A stretch of 64,000 nucleotides of DNA from Aspidiotus rigidus (lineage: Eukaryota; Arthropoda; Insecta; Hemiptera; Diaspididae): assembly GCA_035079385.1 (NCBI GenBank), contig JAVHKY010000054.1:7293501-7357500 (forward strand). Direction: 5' to 3'. Each line of letters starts with the position of its first letter. Positions within the stretch are counted from its first letter, which is position 1. Shown piece after piece: positions 14,662 through 23,882 of the stretch. The notes beneath the pieces are model-generated. The model was not told the origin of the DNA. It was given only the letters and a program-made list of their open reading frames with translations, and made no database searches. The translations under genes were made by a program, and so were the position numbers.

Positions 14662-14905
14662 TATTACCGTGGTATTGCCCTTGTCTGCTTTGAGAATGAA
14701 TAAATTTTGATTATCGTTCAGAAAGGATTTCGTGTTATTGAGATCCTTTTTGGCGATAAACTTATACTCCCTCTTTATTCGCCAGCGATTTACTCGTATA
14801 ATAATCGTGAGTAATCTACTTTCTTTCTTGTTCTTTCACGCTCCCTGTGCTGCTACTCCGTTTTGTTCCTGTTAATAGCTTTACTCATTGTAGTATTTAT
14901 CGATC

Positions 14906-14950
14906 CTGAAGAAGAACGTGTGTACGTTCGAAACGTCGATCGTCGTATAA
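14906..14950 (+). ncRNA. Hammerhead-ribozyme-like motif in inverted repeat of element 1
   Basis: The core reads CTGAAGA (14906-14912, fits CUGANGA). A six-base-pair stem II follows: GAACGT, loop GTGT, ACGTTC (14914-14929). Next comes GAAA (14930-14933), then a short stem III ACG/CGT ending in GTC, with predicted cleavage after 14944. A stem I is possible between ATTTAT upstream and ATAAGT downstream. The same motif lies in inverse orientation in the left repeat, with TCTTCAG at 12947-12953. Hammerheads are known from Penelope-like elements; activity of this one is inferred. Confidence 0.65.
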
Positions 14951-15380
14951 GTAATAAAAAATTTTTTAAGACGACAGTGCTTTCAAGCTCATTATTGTGT
15001 TTATCAAAAATATAAGGATAGAACAAGGGAGAGAATGAGAGAAAAAGATAGAATAAAGATAGGTACCGGTAGGCCTATTGATAACTATGATGAATGACCT
15101 ACAAGAGAGGATGATTGTGAATCAGATATTGACTCAAAGGAGGGTTAATTTTCTGTATAATCATCTTTGGTATATTTAAATCTTTTATTTCATTTTCAAT
15201 AATATTTATCATAAATTTAGTAGGTATGTTTTTCTGTTTTTATCCTTGGGTAAATCTTGAATTTAAGGATCCATTATATCATCATATTCTTATCTTATTT
15301 TATCAATAGTGTTATAAAATATGGTATGATTTGCAGGACAAGCCTGCTTATGTTGTTGATATAATTCAGCAGATGGTAGT

Positions 15381-15854
15381 AGTACAGGACGGGTCTTTAG
15401 GACACTTTCAAATCCTGGTTAAATATTGGTAAAATTCATATCCTTTTCAACAAAATTATAATCCTATAATTTGACCTAAAATATAGCCCAAAATTTATTC
15501 TCTAGAATCCTATAAATAAGGTAAATTGTTACCTATGATTCTTCAACGCTCACAACCGTTCAGGCAAAAATTCATTGCCTGTATTTAGCTTATTTTAGAC
15601 TTTATTTGACTGAAATCACACTCACCTAGGATTTCATTTTCACCAAGGTAGATACATGGTGTACCACTGTTTTTACCAAGACCAGGATATCAAAAGATGG
15701 CACCAATGATATATCATGGTTTTAGTCGTTGAACTTTTCAAAATGTGCACAAACGTTTAGGAACTCTATCTTACTTAGATGAACTCTGCCAAATGTCTAA
15801 GTTATTTTTCTGAAATCTAAAATCATAATTCAAGGAACGAAGAACGCAAAAAAC
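15381..15854 (+). repeat. Long inverted repeat, left copy (about 0.47 kb)
   Basis: The stretch from AGTACAGGACGGGTCTTTAGG to CAAGGAACGAAGAACGC is repeated in inverse orientation at 29781-30229 with high identity and a few small gaps. It carries no ORF. It could be the terminal repeat of one 14.8-kb element or simply two copies of an interspersed repeat. Confidence 0.8.
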
Positions 15855-15862
15855 TCAACGAA

Positions 15863-16099
15863 TTGATTCCCTATTTTGACGTTTTATTTGAAAAATGTAT
15901 GAGTGTGTTGATTTTTCGAAGTGACCTATATTTTAAGCTTTGTCTACCATTACTAAGGAGATATCATTCATCACCCTATAATTTTATAGATTTTTCCAAG
16001 TATTTTAATAGGTACCTACGCACCAGTCTTTCCATAAATAATGACGAATATAACAGACATAATCATCCGTTACTATACCCACTTACTGATCCTGATTAG
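15863..16099 (+). CDS. Small ORF in the AT-rich region, doubtful
   Basis: A 78-codon frame starting MIPYFDVLFEKCMSVLIF and ending HPLLYPLTDPD. It is rich in aromatic residues and lies between other small plus-strand ORFs of the AT-rich family. No homologue was recognised and no second copy was seen in the window, so it may be chance. Confidence 0.2.
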   Translation: MIPYFDVLFEKCMSVLIFRSDLYFKLCLPLLRRYHSSPYNFIDFSKYFNRYLRTSLSINNDEYNRHNHPLLYPLTDPD

Positions 16100-16917
16100 A
16101 AAGTTTTATAAAAAAGTTATTATTAAATTAATAAAAATGTATGACCTAATTAAAAAGATAGATTTAAGTAAATTTAAAATAACATTCAATCCTCCAGTAA
16201 AATAATATGACTAAAAAAGATTTTAAAAATATACTAAATAAAAATGAGAAAATTATATGTAAATGTTGGAAGTAGTAGACTAGACTTGTCAGCCTCACAC
16301 ACCGACCCCGAGTGTGTCACCGTGAGTCACCTTGAGTAATACTAGCTAACGTGAGATGTACTCGACTTCCACCAGCTATTGGCAGTCTTTCGATACATGT
16401 TGCAGGGTAACCACGAGTGTTAGAGTCTCTCTACCGATGAATAACGGTATGACGAGTTAACCCGACGATACCGTAAACCTAAATATAATTTCTGGTTTAC
16501 TACGTCCAACAGTAAACAATGTACCTAATAAAAAAGAGTTACAACATTATATTATTGATAACAAATATAAGAAAAAATGTGTTTATAAATGTCCTAAATG
16601 TGTTTTACCTTAGTATATTTATCTTAATGAATGTACTTGTGCATGTTCAATACAATTTGAAGATCATCATATAGTTTTTATTGTGAAAATTGCGGCTAGA
16701 ATTTATACTTTTTCTTCTAAAAAATCAACTCTCTCTATGTTTCTCATATAGGATCTACAAATGCTAAATAATGTCTATTATTTCAATTTATATTCATTTA
16801 AGAAACTTCTCCAATTGATTTGGAATCAGACATTTATATTTGTAGGATTAACCCTTTTTTCCGGTTTAATCTTGTATGGCCTAGTTGCCATTTACGGTTT
16901 CTTTTTTGTATGTTATT

Positions 16918-17124
16918 GTTAGAGAGAACATGACGTAGAAATTTGTATAGTTGTCAGCTAGTGCGTTGTACGGAGTAATAATTATGTTAAAAACGTACCT
17001 AGTGTCGATGAATATATAGTATCAAACCGGTGAGTGCGGACTTTTATTTTTGATTGTTTCTGTTCCTCTTATAAATAAAACATATCGATTTGATTGTTCG
17101 CCTCGTTAATTATTATCATTAACA
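16918..17124 (+). mobile_element. Possible solo LTR
   Basis: The segment starts TGTTAGAGAGAACATGACG and ends TTATTATCATTAACA, giving TGTTA...TAACA ends. It contains a TATA-like ATATATAG about 30 bases before a GTGAGTGCGG stretch, and an AATAAA polyadenylation signal (ATAAATAAAACAT). This is the layout of a short LTR. No clear target duplication was found and no internal retrotransposon region is attached. Confidence 0.35.
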
Positions 17125-17180
17125 TAAAATCTTATACATTTACATAAAAGGAAAAGCTTTTAAAAAATTTTTTCATGTAA

Positions 17181-17484
17181 ATGGAGGTCTACAAAGATTC
17201 TATTGTTGATAAAGATGAGTTTGATTTTGAAAATATTATACCATACCTATTTCAAAGTTCCTTTTGATAGAACAAGATCAAATTATGAAACTTTAATGGA
17301 CCCCCTTTCTGATAAAATTCAACATTTACCTGAAGAAAAAAAGAAAAAGTATACTAAACTAATGATCAATATTATTGCTCACCTAAGTGTTTTATCTAGA
17401 ATGGTTGAAACAGAAATAGAAAATCTAAATATTCCTCAGAAAGATTTTGAATCTGATGTGGAAATAAATTATGTACGTGATTGA
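17181..17484 (+). pseudogene. MEVY-type small protein of the AT-rich family, frameshifted
   Basis: An ATG at 17181 opens a frame beginning MEVYKDSIVDKDEFDFEN. It stops early, but a frame shifted by one continues to 17484 with DPLSDKIQHLPEEKKKKYTK and a helical, Leu-rich stretch. A second copy of the N-terminus (MEVYEDSFVGLNKFDF) occurs on the minus strand at 30306-30236, so the start and reading frame are supported by conservation. The product would be about 100 residues, charged and probably helical. Function unknown; one indel near 17255 breaks it. Confidence 0.5.
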
Positions 17485-17657
17485 ATATTATTGCTTCAAA
17501 AATTATACTCAAGTGCATCAAATATTGACTAAATAGGTGTGATGAAAAATATTGTTGAAATGATACAAATTTATACAACATTTGAAAAATCTTAATAAAA
17601 AAGAATTTATTGTAAATTAAGTATAAAATATTAAAATATAACCAAAGCTATAAGAAA

Positions 17658-17858
17658 ATGGAAAACGTTAGAGAAATTCATCTTTATGATAGTATTTATA
17701 ATGAAATTATAAAGCAAACTATAAGAAATTTTGAAGCTACTCTAAATTCTTTTGGTGAATTAAATCAATTTAATAATCTTCAAAACAATGAACCAGATCT
17801 TGGATATGAATCTGGTGATGAAGATGAACCAAATGGAACTAAAGCTGATGAGGGATGA
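17658..17858 (+). CDS. Small acidic-tail protein of the AT-rich family
   Basis: A 66-codon ORF beginning MENVREIHLYDSIYNEIIKQ and ending in an acidic tail with DLGYESGDEDEPN. The tail motif LGYESG(D/N)E is shared with the frame at 12250-12588, which shows that these small ORFs form a family. The segment before the tail is predicted helical. No known domain recognised. It lies about 170 bases downstream of the MEVY-type ORF on the same strand. Confidence 0.5.
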   Translation: MENVREIHLYDSIYNEIIKQTIRNFEATLNSFGELNQFNNLQNNEPDLGYESGDEDEPNGTKADEG

Positions 17859-18261
17859 ATAAATGTTTTCAATTTCATACATCATCAAAAAAATCAGATT
17901 TTATGACCTTTTTACGTTTTTTTTTGTCTTTTTAAAAATTTTTAATTAATATTCATTCAACCTCATCACCTTGTTATAATGAATTACGTATTTTGTTTGT
18001 CATGAGATGTGCAACATTTCCAGTCCACGGTTGGCACATTACTCGCGATGTATCTAGATTAGTAATTTGTGTGGCAGTACAATAAAAAACCTACTACCGC
18101 GGTAACACAGAGTGTAATCTTACAAAATGTCAAGAGCACCTAACTAGCAAAAAAATACAACCCATCATGCTCGAAAGCTCAACTTATGTCAGTGACTGCC
18201 ATCCGACTTCTAAAAATTTCATAGGTATATAATATAACTATATAAAATAGTGCTGTTTATA

Positions 18262-18373
18262 AATTCATTAAATGCTTTGGCAAATCCTTTCATGTCTACT
18301 TCCTCCTTGTCAAGGCTCTTCCACGCTGTTCTTCCTAACTCAGTACCTTCTTTGGTCTAGGCCATCGCGTCCC
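18262..18373 (-). pseudogene. Duplicated fragment of the AAA-ATPase-like gene
   Basis: About 110 bases match the body of the gene at 19580-19690 in the same orientation. On the minus strand it encodes TKEGTELGRTAWKSLDKEE followed by VDMKGFAKAFNEF, with a stop two residues upstream. A second short repeat, with TATATAAAATAGTGCTGT, occurs at 18220-18250 and 18840-18875. This is a decayed partial copy downstream of the intact gene. Confidence 0.75.
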
Positions 18374-19093
18374 AGCATATTTGTCCTTAGGTCCGTTTGG
18401 GCAGTCACAGTTTTCACAGTTTCTGTAAATGCCAACCAATCAAACATATTTCTGATAAAATTTACTCAATCAGAACGAGAAGATGTTATAGAATCTGTAA
18501 AACTGCAAGTGCCCGGACGGACCTCTTGACAAGGAAGTTTTCACACCTTTGGTAGCATTTAGATATTATAATTATCTCAATCCCAGATCTGCACTGGAAA
18601 TATATAAGAATGGTAATTCTATGACCCGAACCAATTACTGCGCGTTTTGAATAATAACAGGAAGGTAACATAATTATTATTATCGTTAGAGAAACTTTAG
18701 AAATTCTAACATCAAAAATAAAATAATCGATACCTACTCTCATTACAACTTATATCTCAGGTAACAATTGCTTTCAGAATGCTAGTTACTCCGAGAGTTT
18801 ACAAAAAAAATCTTAGATTTACGTCACTTACTAAAAATTTTATAGGTATATTATAATACAATTATATAAAATAGTGCTGTCAAACGTGCTTAAATTCTCG
18901 GTGATGATTTGGATGTGGACAACGATTCGACATTCTTAACCTTGCAATATTTTTGGTGGGTAGCGAGACCGCCGAAGTTGCCTTTACTGTCACCACATGA
19001 CTTCCCACATTCACACGGTCTGTGCACATCTCCATTAACGTGGGTTTCATACGTATCTTTGCTAAAATACGCGTGCGGCTCATACTTTGTACA

Positions 19094-20958
19094 CTATGGA
19101 AAGTCCCAGAGTCTTTTCAGATAGTTGTGGTCAAAAGTTTCTGTTGCTGATTCCTCATCTTCTTCCGCTTCCGTCTTGAATTTGTATTTTTTTGGCCCAT
19201 ACCACTGACCTATTCCCATAGTGTCCAAGTTTATTAGGATTTTAATTTTGATCGCTTCAGGGCCTTTCACATGACGAGTCTCGAATGTGTGGAATTTATA
19301 TTCACAATATGAATGCTTAAAATGCTCATTTTGGAAATCGTGTAAACCACTTTTATATTTGAATTCAGCATAAATCCGTTTATCTTTTGTATCAAATATG
19401 AAATCTGGTCTTGTCTTGATTGATTCCTTTTTTTTTAAAGTCTCAATCAGAGTCTCCTCTCTATATATCTTGCAACCATCACATATTCCAATAGTCATCA
19501 TAAATTGTATAAAACTTTTGTGGAATGCCTCTAACTCGTGTGTTACGATTCTTATCATTTGCTGGTATGCAGGGTATCTTATAAATTCATTAAATGCTTC
19601 GGCAAATCCTTTCATATCTACTTCCTCCTGTTCAAGGCACTTCCACGCTGTTCTTCCTAACTCAGTACCTTCTTTAGTCTTGACCATCGCGTTTGTGATA
19701 GCTTGTTGGAACGCTTCTAAAGCCTCGTTATTTGGGAACCTTAATGTACGTTTCTCTCCAACTAAACGTTTCGTAGTGAGGTAACCGTGTCTAAACAAAA
19801 TTCCTTCCAGACCACTTTTATGAGATTTGTCTGGGGAGGGAAGTCTCACTGCTTTGTCATACAGCTCTTCTTTAGTAAAAAAAGAATGTAAATTTATGAC
19901 CTCTTTATTCAGATCAAGTAGGTTACCGTCTTCAATTAGTGCTTGTATTACAGCCGCCGAATCTGGAACTGTTTTCAACCAATAGTTCTTCCCTTTAAAG
20001 TTCTTCACATCTGTTAAATATTCCATAACAGATATCGGATTGTAGACAAGTGGCGTTGTATCATCTCCAAATTGATATCCATCATATTGGTACTGTATCT
20101 GTTCATATATCATATCATCATCCTTGTTACAAGCTTTGGCTTTACGTTTTACCAACAAATGATAATGCTTCACAATCTCATCCTTTGTAAATCCCAATAG
20201 ATTCGCGTACTTAAGTGCATCTGAAATATCGGTTATTCCGAGGGTTGTTCCCAGTCCGTGGTTTGAGCTGTACCCCTTGATATTCATTTTCACTTTATCG
20301 CAACCCGTAATAAACGCAAATCCCAATTGACCTCTAGCCTTCAAATCTTTCAATGATAGAAAAAATTCAAAGAAATATTGCCGCGTTGTTTCACTTTTGC
20401 TATCGAGGACAATGTTGTACTCATCCACCAAGACTGCTACCGGTTTCTTCAACAGATTAACTACACGTTGAAAGAGGTTGACTCCTCCTTTCTGATCCTC
20501 CTTGTCCATGGTGACACCTTTATTCAATTGCTGCATCCTTCTTTTAAGACGAAGAGCGGTTTCCAGATTTTTCTCAAGTTCTTCGGAGATGCCAAAAAAG
20601 GTTGCATATTGCAACAATACATCTTCAAATTTTTCAACTGTGTTCATGTCTTGAAAATTGAACCTTAACACTGTATAAGTCGGTAATTGTTCTGCTAGGT
20701 TTTCTACGTACGTACCTTGGAGGAATCCAAGATCTTCCTTATTATGTCTGAGGATAGTTTCAAGTACATTAAGTAACAAGGTTTTACCAAACCTGCGGGG
20801 GCGCATTAAAATAGAAATACGTATATCTTCGTCAGTAATGATATTGTATGCCATTTCGGTTCTATCAACATAGACAGCTTTCTTAGCCCATATTTGTGCC
20901 AATGATTCGCAGCCCAACGACGTTTTTGGCACCACGTTGGGTTCCTCTTGACCAGGTG
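19094..20958 (-). CDS. AAA-ATPase-like protein with PD-(D/E)XK nuclease domain (main exon)
   Basis: An intact frame of about 620 codons from a splice acceptor to the stop at 19094; the frame runs open to 21061, but the acceptor ATTTTTATTTTTGCAG just before 20958 suggests that the first 34 codons are intron. The N-terminal domain matches the AAA-ATPase-like (DUF1703-linked) family: AVYVDRTEM, Walker A region MRPRRFGKTLLLNVL (about residues 86-100 of the open frame), Walker B-like VAVLVDEYN (about 208-216, Asn where Asp is usual), and FAFITGCDKV (about 248-257). The C-terminal part has TRPDFIFDTKD...IYAEFKYK (about 550-570), fitting a PD-(D/E)XK nuclease core. Such proteins are best known from bacteria and anaerobic fungi; in an arthropod this points to horizontal transfer or a selfish origin. 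It is surrounded by decayed transposons yet has no stop. Confidence 0.85.
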
Positions 20959-21868
20959 CTGCAAAAATAAAAATTTGGATTGATTTTAGTGAAATCATTC
21001 TTCGAAATATTGAACTAGGCAAGTACCTAGGTTCTTTTGGGCACATGTAATTCTTATACAAAATAGTGCTCTGTAAGATAGGTATTGTTGGTGGAGTTAT
21101 ACTATTTATAGATGTGGGACAAAGAAATCCATAATAGAGGGTTTCAACGACTTACAATGCAGGTGCACTCCACTGAAAAATTAATCAACTGACTGAATGA
21201 ACTAATTGAACCGATTTTTGAGTTCTAGTCTAGTTGATAGTATGCGTTTTAAATGAGGTATACCTATTTTAGTTCAACATAGCAGGAATGAGGTCAACCT
21301 GACGGCTCCTGCCAGTTCGCGTATCGAGTCTACCTACTCTCTTCTGGATCATCTTTCAAAAACATCACAAAAAGGGATATGATTAAATGGTATCTGAAAG
21401 TATAGCATCCTACTCACCTTCATCTTTATTTTCTCGTTTCGTGCGGTGGATTGGAATTTGGAAATTAGGCCTATTATGTTGTCGCGCGTTTTGTAACTTG
21501 ATTGCAGCAAAAGCCTTGAAAAAGGAAAAACACCTTAGCTATAGAAAACACGCGTTTATGTCGCAAGGCGTCGCGTCGTGTATCACTATAATGAGAATTC
21601 GCGATGACAGTGCAAAAACAGCGGACGACCGGAATCCTTATTGCGTCTTACAACGAACATTTACGTGCGTACGTAGAGAGTGGGGAGGTAGGCGAGTATG
21701 GATAGCTGGATAGAAGGAAGAACGAGTAGAATAGTATAGGAACATCACTGTATAAGATATAGCAATGAAAAAAATTATAAGAAATTTACTCTCTCCATTA
21801 TAACTCATAAACACAGAATGTATTAGAATATACACGACGTAGGCCTACTATACGCACTTGAAAACCTA

Positions 21869-22144
21869 TTACAGGATAAGTTTGCTGACATGAAGGGTTG
21901 GGACATCACAATACTTAGACCCTAATAAAGATCTATGTATACTATAGAAAATACTTACATCAGGTGTAGACTGTTTGTTATCCGTCTTATGGCCCGATAG
22001 GTCTACTTCAGGCAAAGCGAACTCAGGAATGGAGATTCTCATGCTCACGTTCTGTAATTCTAACGTTGGATACAAACGTGATACATTCGTTGATAATGAT
22101 GACTGGCCTAGTAAATAGTAGAGTAACGGTTTACTCCAAATCAT
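21869..22144 (-). CDS. Possible upstream exon of the ATPase/nuclease gene
   Basis: A minus-strand frame starting at 22144 includes the hydrophilic stretch EFALPEVDLSGHKTDNKQST. It reaches a consensus donor (CCTGAT followed by GTAAGTATT, exon end 21959); codons beyond it are intronic. A second candidate is a 17-base exon (21156-21172) between TTAATTTTTCAG and GTAAGTCG. The phases of these do not join cleanly to the main exon, so the 5' structure is unresolved; they may be untranslated exons or belong to another gene. Confidence 0.3.
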   Translation of the reverse strand: MIWSKPLLYYLLGQSSLSTNVSRLYPTLELQNVSMRISIPEFALPEVDLSGHKTDNKQSTPDVSIFYSIHRSLLGSKYCDVPTLHVSKLIL

Positions 22145-22569
22145 TTTGAGGCAAGTCTACTCGTATACGCAGTTGAAAATTGGTCGCGTATAATGGATAA
22201 ATTCAACGTCACGTTTGGAATTTCAGTTGTCTAGTCTACCTACTATTTGAAATTGGTTTGAAGTTCATACCTTATCTTGCTCAGTGATATGTACTATAAT
22301 TTTGAAGGAAATAGGCAATCGATATCTAACTGATCAGATATCATGATAGAAATTTCAATTTTTGACTGTAAGAATACATACGCCTTACGTCGCTCTCCTC
22401 GTTATTTAAGACTGTATGTGTACGAAAGAGAACAAAAAAGGCCTACTACCGTATTCGCTCAAATATAAGACGCCTGAAATTTGGATAATGTTTTCCAGAA
22501 TTTTTTTTTAGTTCGATTATAAGATGCAGTGGTCCATAACACTCAATGAGTTAGAGAGGCTGTATACAG

Positions 22570-22712
22570 ACCAAGCTATTGTTGCTTCCATAAGAAGAAT
22601 GTAACTGAGAGAGAAAGAAGAAATAACGTCTCCCTATTCAATATACTGCATATGGACCAAACGATTGTTGCTTCCATAAGACTAACGTAACTGAGAGAGA
22701 GAAAGAAAAAAT
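22570..22712. repeat. Imperfect tandem duplication of about 80 bases
   Basis: GTTGCTTCCATAAGAAGAATGTAACTGAGAGAG and GTTGCTTCCATAAGACTAACGTAACTGAGAGAG lie in direct order at about 22577 and 22666. The copy lies just downstream of the LINE 3' end. Confidence 0.6.
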
Positions 22713-22859
22713 TATATACAGCCTTATGTACCAAACCAGTGTTTGGTGACCTTGGTAATCCGTACACCTTCCAAAAGTGAAATGAGAAGCAGCAAACCGC
22801 GTATTTGTTCTGTAATAATCATGAACATTCACGATTAAAACTTTCAATTTTTTTTTTTT

Positions 22860-23882
22860 CTGAGCCGAAAGGCGAATCGGCGAATGCTGGTATATCCGGC
22901 GCTGACGGTTGCACTCTTTTCTCAATTCGGCAATCTTGTTGGTCCACCAGTAAACAGCCCTCCTCTTCTTTGGTGGACCTTGCCTGGGCATGGCTACATC
23001 GCAAGCTTTGGTGACAGTCTTGATCATCCTCTCTGCTGCCACCTCCGCATTGCCTTCTTGCTCTTCTTCTTGATCCCATGTGATAGCAAGATAGCTAGCC
23101 TTCAAATAGTCGCTATTCAGCTTCCTAACGGCCCACTTTCTTACCAGCTTTTGTGGAGCAGCGACCTCAACTTCCCGGCGGATGGAGAAGCCGATACACC
23201 GGTGGTCGCTCCCAGATAGCTCCTTGTCCAGTACCGCCCAGCCTTCTATTTTTAGGGCTAGCCTCTCTGAGGCAAAGGTAATATCAATAATGGACCCGTA
23301 TCCTTGATGCACTCGGGTAGGAGTGTTGCCAACATTGACTGTTTCCAGTCGATTGTAAGCAATCCACTCCCCCAAGGCATACCCACGGATGTCCGTACGG
23401 CCTGATCGCCACTCTTCCGACTTGGCATTAAAATCGCCAGCCACAATGAATTTTTCACCTTGCCATCTGGACAAGCTTTCCTCTAATTTCTTCAAGAAGT
23501 CCTCAAACTCCGGGAAGGGGCGACTTGGGGAGAAGTAGCAACTGTAGACAACCATGTCGGCCATCTTCACAGCAACATACCCCTCCCCTCTTTCAACCTC
23601 TCCCGGAGCAATTGGACACTCTGGGTAAACACCAATGGCCACTAAGCCAGTACGGTCTGTGTACCATCCTTTTCTTCTCGCAACATTGTAATACTCACTG
23701 GCAATTACAATGTGCATTCCCTCCTCAGCTACAAACTGCCAGAGAAGGTCCTGGGCCAGTTGGCAGTGCTGAAGGTTGGCCTGCAGGAACTTGAGCGTCC
23801 CTGCCATTTGGAGGCTGTTGGTCCTCTTCTGCCGCCTCGAGGAGCGGTCTTGCGGGCAGGCTTCTGGGCAGCACCCAGGCAT
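22860..23882 (-). pseudogene. LINE ORF2, endonuclease domain only
   Basis: The frame begins MPGCCPEACPQDRSSRRQK, overlaps the end of ORF1 in another frame, and encodes an apurinic-endonuclease-like domain: FLQANLQHCQLAQDLL near residue 33, FIVAGDFNAKSEEWRSGR (GDFNA motif), then LSGSDHRCIGFSIRR (SDH motif) and a basic linker. It ends in Lys codons where the poly(A) run begins, so no reverse transcriptase is encoded. The enzyme would nick target DNA for target-primed reverse transcription, but this copy cannot copy itself. Confidence 0.85.

Larger units (their letters stand above)
12823..15004 (-). mobile_element. Penelope-like element 1 with inverted terminal repeats
   Basis: The element reads on the minus strand. 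It has a 32-base tail (12823-12854), a left inverted repeat 12855-13083, one long ORF, and a right inverted repeat about 14775-15004. The repeats are nearly identical, about 230 bases, and each includes the last codons of the ORF plus the downstream hammerhead-like region, as expected for Penelope pseudo-LTRs in inverted arrangement. The flanking 12-bp duplication gives clean borders. The ORF joins the inverted repeat partway through its N-terminal part, so the copy is 5'-truncated. It sits inside a small ORF of the AT-rich family. Confidence 0.9.
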
